Shown here: positions 1 through 10,900 of the stretch, one piece after another
How positions within the stretch are numbered: position 1 is the stretch's first letter
Layout of the letters: every line of letters starts with the position of its first letter
Source of the DNA: Circinella minor
Lineage: Eukaryota; Mucoromycota; Mucoromycetes; Mucorales; Lichtheimiaceae
Assembly (NCBI GenBank): GCA_016758965.1
Contig: JAEPRB010000043.1
Location: forward strand, 63,597-127,596
DNA: 64,000 bases
Direction of reading: 5' to 3'
Notes under the pieces: generated by a model
Told to the model about the DNA's origin: nothing
Seen by the model: only the letters and a program-made list of their open reading frames with translations
The model's database searches: none
Translations under genes and position numbers: made by a program

Positions 1-520
1 TATTTTCCCAACATTGCTTTCATTTATTATCCGTTCATTATAATAAATAAACACCCAAACGGAACAGCTTTTACCGTACCAATCTTAGTTAAATATGTTT
101 TTTTACAATAGCTATGTGGCACCTAACAGATTCTTTTCTTTAAAAAAAATGCCAGTATGTAATGTCTTCAAACAATATAAAAGGAAAATAAATTTATGCT
201 GTCTGAGAGTTTTTATATTCAGGTATGCTATATCTGAATCCACAAAAGAGTTATTTCGCTCAATATAAACTTTTGTTGGCAAACTAGTTATTTAATTGTT
301 TAAAGGTTATATACGTAAGAATTAGAGTAAAATAAAAGTATAGATCGAAAAAAGGACATTTAGATTTGCTTAGAAACAAATAACTTGGGTGTTAATGTAT
401 GAACTATGTACTTTTATCATACTACACATTTGCCTGGACTAATTTATGTAACTAAAAAAAGTTAAAACACATGAATATACAGTACAACATCATAATGTCA
501 ATAATGATAATGATAACAAT
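1..520 (+). repeat. Left arm of the long inverted repeat
   Basis: This is the reverse complement of 4517-5036. Identity decays at about position 500-520, where a run of GATAAT-like repeats differs between the arms. It contains no ORF of note. The arm reaches base 1, so it may continue outside the window. Confidence 0.9.
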
Positions 521-2129
521 ACAGTAATTAGGATAGTTACAAAAATGATAATGTTGATAATGCCTAACAGAAATCTTTGTGAAACCAAACATAAAGTTGA
601 AGATGAACCTTAAATTTACAATTCAATTTCGCGTATTTCTTTTCACGTGGGTGTTTTGATGTTGAAACCTGTTACGCTTGATTTCTTTTTCTGTCCCCGA
701 GAAAAACATCCTGTGCGAATACCTAATAGTGTGAATGATCGCGTAAAAAGTCAATGCAGTTCGAAGTATATAAAGTATACAATTAAATCTAATTAAAGAT
801 AATATTTCAAAATAATAAATTCATATGTTTTTATAACTTGGCAGAAGTATTGGAGGTAAAAGGATACATGAAATAAAGGTCTTATAAAAAGAAAATTTTT
901 GCTTTAGTTCCCTTGCCAGCGTGGTAGAAAGATGCTATGAGGGCTTTTTACAATATGCAATATGCACAAAAAAAAAGCATACATATACACGCACACAAAC
1001 ACCTTCATCTAATAAAAAACGAGCACATGAAGGCGAAAACGCACATGACCAATAAATCTTTTGTTTGTTTTTGTCTGTTCCCCTCCCCAAATACATCATC
1101 AGCATAATAATTTTTACGTAGGGGTGTAAAGTAAAATAACTTGTTCTAGCCCAGCAAATGAAAAAGAAGGCACATTAGCTTTGTACTTTACTACTTTATG
1201 CTGGTGTGTATAATAAACTATAGATAATAGACAATAGATGCCAACTGAAAATGTGTAGAAATATACATCCTTTAATAAAAGGAAAGCTTTGATATCACTA
1301 CTGCGTATTGTTATTAATATTATCGTGAAGCTGTTATTATGTGACCGATCGCTGGCGAAATTAACTCTAAAATATCTTAACAATAAAAAAAAATGCTGTT
1401 AATTAATATAAGCTACTTAATAGGGAATATGTTGCCTAGGCTCAAAAATCTCAGAAGATATTGATACAATAGCGATCATCCGCACATGAGTGCTTTTTTT
1501 TTAATTGGGACCCTTGGTAATCTAACTTGGAAACCAAATTTGGAAAATGCGCAGTCGTGAAAGGACAGAATTGTTCATCTCATGGAACATATATTAGATT
1601 ATGATCCCAACAGCAATCGTGAAAATAGTTACGTATTCATGGATCCACGTACATACCTGGAATATCAACTGTCATTGAGTCGATGTGTTTCCTACCATTT
1701 GTATCTAGGTTAAAAAAAAAGAGAAGACAAGTGTATTGCAACAAAAAGAATTAAGAAAACGGTGAAAACACATTTGTTTTGGGGGGATGAGGATTGAGAG
1801 AAGCAGGCGAGAAGCACAGTAAAAAAACGAGAAGACCGCCTTCATAGTAGTAAAGATAAATGATTCCGAGAATGCATTCTGGGCAATGGGTACAACAAAA
1901 TAATATAAAATGCTTTAATCATTCACCTTTTTTCATTTTCATTACTGCTCACATTTTTTTTTTTTTTTTTTGCTTTACGTACCACATTTTGCTTATATTC
2001 TCATCGCTATTGAACTACTTAAATAAAATACGCCGTATGTATCTAATACTAGTGATATGAATGGAGTGTTGTTGTTATTGGGTATCTGGCATATACTGAT
2101 GTTACAATTTTTACAAATGCTTAGTAAAA
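521..2129. other. Non-coding interior of the inverted-repeat element
   Basis: AT-rich sequence with stops in all frames. The short open stretches at 1114-1383 and 1860-2060 have T-rich, hydrophobic low-complexity translations and no recognisable domain, so I do not call them genes. It presumably holds the promoter of the gene starting at 2130. Confidence 0.5.
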
Positions 2130-3868
2130 ATGACTAGTGGAGAACTATCATCATCCAAAGGAAAACACGATGATAACACGCAAAAAAACAAGAACCCAGC
2201 TACGGGCGAAAAAGCCAAAGCTGCACTGGACAGCGTTGTTACAACGTTTTTGGAAACTGGTGCAACTATGGCCAATGAATTGATACGTAAAGAAGCTTTA
2301 TCATCATCCAAGCGAGATCACGAAGGCGATCATCATGAAGCCAAGGTTGGTTAGAAAGCATTTCCATGCACCAGAACTGCATTTTATTTTATTGACATTG
2401 AATAATAGTCTAACAAATTAAATTGGAATACAGGTTGTTGAAGTTGATGATGTATTTGTTGGTAATTCAAGCGAGTCTGTAGGTACCTGTATAAAAAACG
2501 AAGCTCTAAAACTTTATCCATCCTACAACAATTTGGACCACTCAAAGAAAGCAGTTGTTGAGTACGTTTTGTGAAAGATTAGCCCACATCATTTGATTGT
2601 TTTATTAACCTTTATGGTTTTATTTTATTTCTTTATTTTTTGTCTTAGACTCGGTCTTAACTCAATATTAGACATATTTATTGGCCATGCAACCAAAACG
2701 AATTCCATCCACCCACCACAATCGTATCTGTTTTCAGATGCTGAATGGAAGGAGTTGAGTCTCAAGTTCAATCACATGTCAAGCGAGTATGATGTTGTTG
2801 CCAAGTACAAAGATAAAATTAAGAAGATTGAAGAAGTAAGTATCGTAATTAGTTGAATATTGAAGTATCAACAAAATTGCTCCACTGACATTTTGTCCAT
2901 GCGCCACATGTGTATAAATATTAATTCATAATCCGGATACTTACGTATTAAAAAAATTCTCTAATACGTATAGTGCGCAAAAGGTGATTTAAAAGATGCA
3001 CGACAACACACATACATGGCAGAAATGAAAAGCACACGAGACGATGAATCAATTCTATACGCCATTTATACCCATTAGTAAGTTGTAAAATGTTTTGAGC
3101 ATTATCTGTATCGACCGATTATTACATGCTGACTAACTAATTATTATTATAATCAGCCTCGAAGTGCTCGAATATCATCAATATATCTTTCAAGATGATA
3201 TTGATATTACAGAATTAGATTTTGGGGTTAAATTGTGGGGGCCAATGTTAGAAAAGTTGTTCAGAAATACAAGTTTGCGCTGTAAATGGTAAGACATGGT
3301 TTATTAAATTGTATGAGCAGATAATTGGTAAAAAGAATGCTAATAAAACTTTGTAGGGGAGAGTCAGTAGGGGATTCGTCGGGTGTTGCTGAAAGTAGGG
3401 GATTCAAAGTTGATGTGAGAATCGTACGAGACACATTATCTCGAAGAAGAAAAGAAGCTGATCAAGCAAATGTTGAAATGGCAAGAAAAAATCCAACTAT
3501 ATCAAAAACATCTAGTGACAGAATCAAACTTCTCATTGAATCAAAGTGCGTCCTAGATCGCCTTGCTAAAGAGGTCAAGCATTTTAAACATCACGAAATT
3601 GTAATCCCGGCATTACAATTAGCAGGTAAACCTTTGATGTTTGTAACATTATTTTAATCGCAACTCCATAACTACTTCTAATACATTTCTTTTGTTCTCT
3701 ACGCATTTCTACTAGGCCCTCGAGCTAGTTTTTATTCACTCCAACTTGGTAGTAATGGATTATATATCGGAATGAAAGACGTCAGCGGAACTGTACCAAA
3801 CAAAAAAAAGGATTTATACTTATTCCGTCGAGTAGTTGATTTGTTGTTTAGGTTTAAGGTAAAAAGAG

Positions 3869-3905
<37 letters not shown>

Positions 3906-4196
3906 GGTGGGTGGGTGGGTAATGGATAATCAAAATTAAGGTAGTAGAATAAAAATTAACTGGTTAGTTTTCTACATCCACAATAGCAAGCGGCTTTAAA
4001 CGTTTCAGAATACACACTTACAACTGCTGACGATGATGATGATGATGATTATGATGATGATGACAAGAATAGTGATTCTAACAAAGAAAGTATTGATTAC
4101 TTACTTTGGCTTCGTGGAACTTGGATTCCACCTAGAAGCAATATCAAAAAGAAACTCCCTTCAATACCAAGTATCCTCACTGCCTCTGATTTGTAA
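2130..4196 (+). CDS. Unknown protein of a Mucoromycota-type expanded family, element-borne copy (8 exons, 462 aa)
   Basis: I read exons at 2130-2345, 2434-2561, 2649-2835, 2974-3077, 3157-3288, 3357-3625, 3716-3858 and 3987-4196. All introns are GT-AG and the sum is 1389 nt, a clean 463 codons. The protein has no signal peptide or membrane segment. Landmarks are VKLWGPMLEKLFRNT near the middle, then LRCKWGES, an arginine/lysine-rich RDTLSRRRKEADQ helix, a YSLQLGSNGLYIG segment, and an acidic (D/E) run before a C-terminal LWLRGTWIPP. From memory, similar proteins are numerous and uncharacterised in Mucorales genomes; I know no assigned function. The paralogue at 14113-16130 keeps all seven intron positions. 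No frame breaks are seen, so the gene looks functional despite sitting inside a repeat structure. It is not recognisably a transposase, but an element-encoded role cannot be excluded. Confidence 0.75.
3866..3920. repeat. Compound microsatellite (TA)n(TG)n(GGGT)n in the last intron
   Basis: A run of AT dinucleotides passes into GT dinucleotides and then four GGGT units, just after the donor of intron 7 of the unknown gene. Similar TA-to-TG compound tracts occur near 23420 and 30765. Confidence 0.9.
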
Positions 4197-4516
4197 CTTT
4201 TACCTCAATATCATTTTCCTCATAATATTTTCTCAGCATTTATATCATCTTATTTTTTTCACGTCTTTTTCTTTCGTAATATTTTTTCCTTTCATCATTT
4301 TTTTTTTTTTTTTTGCTATCTTTTCCCTTATGTAATTTTTTTCTTCTCACTATACGCATCTTTCTTTATATATATATTATATATAGAGAGAGGGAATATG
4401 TAATATAAAAATATTTTTTTTTTTCGGAGTGACACATTGTTGACATTTTCTATCCCTTAAAATGGAATATTATTCAATTTTTATTAACTGTAAAGCTACC
4501 TATATTATTGTTACGT

Positions 4517-5036
4517 ATCATTATCATTATCATTGTTGACATTATGATGTTGTACTGTATATTCATGTGTTTTAACTTTTTTTAGTTACATAAATTAGTC
4601 CAGGCAAATGTGTAGTATGATAAAAGTACATAGTTCATACATTAACACCCAAGTTATTTGTTTCTAAGCAAATCTAAATGTCCTTTTTTCGATCTATACT
4701 TTTATTTTACTCTAATTCTTACGTATATAACCTTTAAACAATTAAATAACTAGTTTGCCAACAAAAGTTTATATTGAGCGAAATAACTCTTTTGTGGATT
4801 CAGATATAGCATACCTGAATATAAAAACTCTCAGACAGCATAAATTTATTTTCCTTTTATATTGTTTGAAGACATTACATACTGGCATTTTTTTTAAAGA
4901 AAAGAATCTGTTAGGTGCCACATAGCTATTGTAAAAAAACATATTTAACTAAGATTGGTACGGTAAAAGCTGTTCCGTTTGGGTGTTTATTTATTATAAT
5001 GAACGGATAATAAATGAAAGCAATGTTGGGAAAATA
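4517..5036 (-). repeat. Right arm of the long inverted repeat
   Basis: Reverse complement of 1-520. The sequence immediately outside (5037 onward) begins TGGCGCC. Because the left counterpart lies outside the window, it is unclear whether 5036 is the true element end. Confidence 0.9.
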
Positions 5037-5592
5037 TGGCGCCAACAACAAAAGCATATATAAATCTATACAACAAGGAAATGAACTTGGTCTGTAGTGT
5101 TTCGATTCGATGCTTTATATATTCTACGTTGCCAAGATTGATGAATGATTGGTATGCATACATTTGATAAACTACGTATTTTGATACTTGAGTTCGGTTA
5201 CAAAATAAATAAACCTTTGTACCCGAGTTATTAATGATACTTTATTTTTTTTTTCTGTGAAAGTAAATAGCTACGATTAATTAATAATAATGGATATATA
5301 CCTACACGTTTGATGGAAGAAGAAAAGAGACATGATGATATATATATATATATTGGCATTCACCTTTAATGAGTTAATTCCAACTAACTCAATTTATTCT
5401 AACATAATATTTTATTATACGTACGTATTAATTCTCTTATTTAAAAAGAGTCCACTATAGTTTTACGTATATTGTTATAACACATATTATAGCTTAATAA
5501 AAATTCAATGAAGTTAGACAAGAATATATAAGATGTTGTAGTTGAAAAGTATATGCACATATAGATTACTTGGACTTTATGTTCCGACATAC

Positions 5593-6061
5593 CTCCGCCA
5601 TTAGCAATATGCCGCCCAGAATCTTCATTTTCATCTTTTTCTTCCCGCCCTAAAATACTCTTACCACGTCGCACAAAACTCATTTTACGTCCAACAGTAG
5701 TTTTTCTTTCTATACTACCACTTGCTTGTGGTGGTTGTGGTTGACTTCCTGTTATACTTGGCACAACACTTTCTTTTCTTCTTTCACTTGCATGACGTCG
5801 ATAATGATATTGTCTATGATTTTCATCTACACGTTCACGTTCAGGTCGAACAAGTGATTTTTGACGTCTTGGACGTTGAGTGGATGATTGTGATTGTAAT
5901 AAATAAATATTCTCTGTGGCTGAACTACTACTCACAATAACAGCGCCACTTTGGTTTATTCCTGTATTATAAAATGGACCCGGTTGACGATATTGTTGTT
6001 GTTAGTGATAATTTACATGTATATGTTGTTATTGTTGTTGTGGTGGTGGATGATGATCCAT
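5593..6061 (-). pseudogene. Glutamine/serine/arginine-rich gene fragment with in-frame stops
   Basis: Read on the minus strand from an ATG at 6061, the frame gives a His-Pro-Gln-rich start. It is broken by TAA at 6029-6031 and again at 6002-6004, both inside CAA (Gln) repeats. It is then open for about 130 codons rich in Gln, Arg and Ser, with a basic segment RKMSFVRRGKSILGREE. A plausible splice donor follows at 5587-5592, but no further exon is found before the inverted-repeat element begins at 5036. I do not recognise the family. Both stops are one C-to-T change from CAA, which fits decay of a poly-Gln leader. It may be a 5' remnant cut off by rearrangement; an expressed gene starting downstream cannot be fully excluded. 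Confidence 0.5.
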
Positions 6062-6429
6062 ATTATTATTATTTTTGCAAGGTATTAAATGTACTGCTAT
6101 GTAATAATAATAATAATAATAATAATAGAAAATGAATATATATATATATATATATGTGCACATGTAATATTATTTTTTCATAATTGTTATAATAAAAAAG
6201 AGTTGATTAATTTTCTGTGTTCAACTAAGTAGTAAAATAGCTTGAATTATAAAGTTTGAATTGCTGCATTAAGTGATTCACTCACGACATTTTTTTTTGG
6301 AGTCCCTTGGCATTTATAAAACTAACTTATGGAACACAACAGATTTGTTATTTTTTTTTCTGTGTACTAAAAATATCCTTTTACGTACTGAGCTCTTTCC
6401 ATTTTACAACACTTTTTATTGAAAATTAC
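6062..6429. other. Spacer between the gene remnant and the LINE
   Basis: Contains an (AAT)n tract near 6105-6127 and a short TA tract near 6138-6152. No gene is visible. Confidence 0.5.
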
Positions 6430-6589
6430 CATATAAAGCAAGTCGATCTCCTCCATAACCAGATATACATATCCAATACCACAAAACAATATTCAAATAC
6501 AAAAACAAATAAGCAAAAACGCTATAAAAAAAAAAAAAAAAAAGCAACAAAACAATATCACTTCCAAATTACAACAACCGCAATTTAAT

Positions 6590-7856
6590 ATGGGAAAGCA
6601 ATCCCAGTCTCTTCTGACTGCAGAGGAAGTTATCAAACTCAACAATGATTTCAAAAAATATCGCTTGTCTATTCCGTGCCCTACAGGAACATGCAAAGCT
6701 ATTAGCATGGCCCCTAATGGGTTCGCACCGCACCAGCAACCGAAGCAACCACGTTTTAAATGTCGTACATGCTCCAAAGGAAATGTTACTGCCGCAACAA
6801 TGCAAAAAATGATCAATAAAATCGCATTAGAAGGTCAACAACAACATCCACCACCTGCAGATCTCGAAATGGAACACGAAACTACTAACCATGACCCCAC
6901 TTCCTCACAATTTAGCACCGAAACACTTCACTATATTATCAACGAACTAAACTCACAAAAAGAACAGATCGAACGCCATGAAACAGTTTTTGAAGAGCTA
7001 TGTAAAACCAAAGAAAAACTCGAAGAGGCGACCAGAAGAATCAATGAACTAGAACAAATTGAGCAAAATTTACGCCAACAACTAGAGGAAAAAGAACAAC
7101 AAAAAGAGCAACAAGACACAAACTTCCCGCCACTGCGACCAACATTACAAGGAGACAACATACAAAATAGTATGGCTAGCAATTGGGCACACCATATCCG
7201 TAGTAAGCACCCCCAAACCTTCACCAGAAACACAACAAAGAAGATTAGAAGCAGCAGCAAGAGTCTTCCAATATCCCACCAACACACATGGGTTTCAATA
7301 TGTTTATCTACCATCTCGGGCACGTATCCCGGTAGGTAAAATGAGAGGCACCCTTCGAAGATTTGGAATCGATAACAGCCAAATCCTCGACATCCAATAC
7401 CCAGCTCGCCAAACTATAGGCCTTCTGGTTCACAATGATTTTACCTCAATCCTACTAGAACAACTAGCAGAACGCAACATTCATCCAGTTCCATTTGACC
7501 CATTGGATTCAAAAAATATACATGACCAAAAATATGAAAATGAGCCTTTATCGAAAAGACAAGAAATCGCACACGAACTACGAAGTACGCGAGCCAAAAG
7601 AGCGATCACATTTATTCGACCTCCAATAAAGTTTGCAGTTGCACGCGACTTCCATACCAAAGGCTGGATCAGTGTAGATGACCTCAAAGCCATCTTAGCA
7701 ACCAACTGGGTACATAGGGATGAGCCCGAAGAATTAGCAAAGAACTTCCAATCTGATGATGAACTTGATGACTTTATGGAAACTGATCACCAAACCAATC
7801 AAAAGGGACAGAACAAAAGAACCTACTCGGAAAGGGGCACTTCCCCTACCAACTGA
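6590..7856 (+). pseudogene. LINE ORF1 (gag-like nucleic-acid-binding protein), frameshifted
   Basis: The first part encodes a Cys-rich segment near its N-terminus (a CPTGTC cluster and a later CRTC cluster, possibly a zinc-binding unit), then a long Glu/Gln-rich coiled coil. Around 7209-7222, near a run of five C residues, the coherent reading shifts to the next frame. It then continues as LEAAARVFQYP and later MRGTLRRFG to the stop at 7854-7856. The restored order resembles LINE ORF1 proteins that bind the element RNA. Whether the shift is a mutation or a sequencing error in the C-run cannot be told here. Confidence 0.75.
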
Positions 7857-7859
7857 TAT

Positions 7860-7915
7860 AACCCCCGCCTATTTTTATATATTTTAATCAACTACAAAGA
7901 ACAAAGAAAACTCAA

Positions 7916-7960
<45 letters not shown>

Positions 7961-7989
7961 AAACAAACAAATAATAATAAGTAAACAAT
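7860..7989. repeat. Poly-A tract between LINE ORFs
   Basis: About 43 consecutive A bases at roughly 7917-7959, followed by CAAA repeats and the ORF2 start. Such a tract inside an element could mark an old internal poly-A insertion or simple replication slippage. Confidence 0.8.
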
Positions 7990-10900
7990 ATGGATCAAAC
8001 TGAAATAACACTAACACTTTTCAATACGACAGGTATCAAAAAACAAGCCATTAATTCAATTCTTTCATATACCCCCACTACCTCACTCGTGTTCCTAGTA
8101 GAAATATAGCTACTTTCCCCAAATCGCTTTTACACTCATTGGGAGCAACATCATGTTTATGGTGAACGAGCCTCAAACCCTCAATAACATCTTATGGTGC
8201 ATACTGCTTATAACCATTTTGTTCGAAATTTTGTAAATTTTTAAACTCCTCGGTAAATTATATATCCAGGCTTAAGTATAGATATAAAAATATTTTTTAT
8301 AGATTGAAGAAAATTATAAATGCTAGGTGAAGGGTATGATAGGAACTAACAATATGTAGTAAACATGATAAATAGCTTACAAGTTTCTTTCCTACCCTTT
8401 ATTTTACTATATGCCTCTACATATTATAAGCATTAATTGCAAAATAGAGAGACTTGAAATAGTGTAGACTATAAAACAGTGCTATCCGTTAATTCAATAG
8501 GTACATCAGAAATTCTATTCAAACAAAAATTAGACAAGTTGTTCTTTAAAGGTTCAAGTAAATAATAATGCTTTTGAAGAACAATTGTAGTTACTTTAAT
8601 TAATAGTATATATAAACATTCAATCCATTTTAATATTTTGTTTTATATTTTTATTCATAATTAGAATGATTGTTCATTGATGATGTTTTGAAAAATAAAA
8701 CTGAATTAAAAAATAAAGACTATATATTTATGCTTTTTTTTCTTTAATAATATGGATGATGTTTCTCATTGGTAACAGATTATCTTTGCTCTGTACAAAA
8801 ATACTCAATTCAATTAGTCCCACAATGGTATTTAATATAAAACATACAAATGCCACCTCAACAGCTGTTGTATAACATATTGTATAATATGCAATACACT
8901 ATCACTCTTTTAAAAACGTTTATCCGGATTTTTATGTTACACGAAACTGCCTTATATGGTAATACACCGCTATTCACTGTTCGAAATATGGGAGCCCCCA
9001 GCCAAATGACTAAAATTTTAAATGCTTATAACTTTTTTCACAATTAATATTTTTTAAATCTGTCGCATCAAATTTGTTTCTAATACTCTTCTTCATGCAT
9101 TTAATGCGAATTTTCTATAAAAAATAATGTTTGGCAGATGTAGATACATTTTGAAAAAATATGGTCGGAGCCGAATTTTTTTAACGGTTATAAGCAGTAT
9201 GCACCATACCGTGGGCATTTGGGCATCTCTCTCTTAATTAATCCTTCATTCCCTTACCATGTACACGTTCTCCCCCACGATCTCTCCTCTCCTTGCCACT
9301 TATATTTCTTATCATGCATTGTAGCAAATACTCTTATTCATTGTGTATATCTTTCTCCCGACACAATATCAGATGATTTTGCAATCGAAATTTTAGACTC
9401 ACTTCCCCTCTATCATCCCCAAGCACAGAATACCATCCTATGCGGCGATCTCAATGCCCGTATACCAAGTCTTACAGGTAATCATGCTTCAAATACAAGA
9501 GGCTCTAAATTACAAAAATGGATTGAAAGCAACTCCTTGTTCTTTTGGAACAAAGAATGTGCATATGGCAAGCCAACGTTTATACGACATAATGGATCAA
9601 GTATAATCGATTTTTTCTTAAGCACCTCATATTGCACTAACCCAAAACTACAAATTAGAGATGATCTATCATTAGGGTCAGATCATAAAATCCTAAATTT
9701 CAGCTACTCACTTCAACCATCTTCAGCAACCACAACAGCGAACCTCACACCAAGAAGACATTTATGGCGTCTGAGTAAACTAAAAAATACTTTATTTTAC
9801 AACAAATACAAAGAAAGCATGTCCAACAACCTCCAACCAATTAAAGACGATTTACAAAATTACCTTACCAACCTGCAGGAGACCAAAACAACATCTGATC
9901 CTCAACACCAGACTTACATTGAACACATAACGACCACTCTCACTGATACGTTATACTCAACAATGGATTCTACTATTGGAGCAACCCCAGGAGGCCAAAA
10001 AAGAAGAGATGAATTCTGGAATGCAGAACTACAACGACTCGTTGATCTCCGAGAAAGAGCTTATAAAAAATGGAAAAAAGCGATAGGAATAGATAAGCTC
10101 CCACAATGGCTTAGGCATCAAGAAGCAGCAGCACGAGTTAGACGGGCATTAAACAAATGCAGAAAAGAAATGTGGCGTATCTTCTGTGATAAGCTTGAAA
10201 AAGATGACTATAGTAAAACAACAGCCACAATAAAACGTATACGACAACGTCGCACCATACAGCCCACATATAGCCACATTGATGGTCCTGTAGCAGCAGC
10301 AAATACTATGGCACAACACCTTGAAAAAGTATATAATGGCCATCTCTTAAACCACCAACATTCGCACCCATCACACCGCCTCGCAGTCAACAAGGACTAT
10401 GAATTTCCAATTACTGAAGAGTGCATCACTACAACAATCCAAAATTTACCAAGAAAAAAGGCACCAGGCAACGACCATATTAGGAGCGAAATGTTGAAAC
10501 CTATCATAGAAATTATCGCACCTATACTACACTATTTATTTCACATATGTTGGCTGACTACATACACCCCAAGTTCATGGCGTGTTGCCCAAGTAACCCC
10601 AATATATAAAAAAGGAGCACCTGATAATCCTGCAAATTTTCGTCCTATCAGTTTGACATCCATTTTTCGTAAAATACTGGAGTACTGTATCAAACCCGAA
10701 GTTGAAACTCACAGCCCAAAACTTGACATAGCTCAAGGGGGTTTTCGACCAGCGCGTAGTACTTTACAACAGGCACTATGTCTACAAGAACTTAGCCGAA
10801 TTCATAAAGATCAACATGGAAATTTTGCGACACTTGCATTTTTGGATGTGACCCCTGCTTATTATGAAACTGTAAACAGAGAAGTTATATGGGAAATGAT

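Larger units (their letters stand above)
1..5036. mobile_element. ~5 kb structure bounded by >=520-bp inverted repeats, carrying one intact unknown gene
   Basis: Base i at the left pairs with base 5037-i at the right. I checked this at several points (for example 469-480 against 4557-4568), so the arms align without any indel for about 520 bp and are almost identical. The left arm is cut by the window start, so the true outer end and any target duplication are not visible. Between the arms lie about 1.6 kb without a recognisable gene, then the eight-exon gene at 2130-4196, then about 320 bp of AT-rich DNA. No transposase, integrase or reverse transcriptase is recognised inside. It could be a DNA transposon of unfamiliar type, a non-autonomous element that captured a gene, or a gene that fell between two inverted copies of a shorter repeat. 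The near-identity of the arms argues for a recent origin or ongoing gene conversion. Confidence 0.7.

Noticed and set aside
1114..1383. 89-codon minus-strand ORF within the inverted-repeat element
   Set aside because: Composition is AT-driven with no motif, and it overlaps no splice structure. Not enough to call an element-encoded protein.
5944..6031. Intron with donor GTAAAT and branch CTAAC removing the poly-Gln stops
   Set aside because: An apparent 55-bp intron (acceptor after ATAATACAG) removes only one of the stops, and joining its flanks gives a TGA or leaves the upstream TAA in frame.
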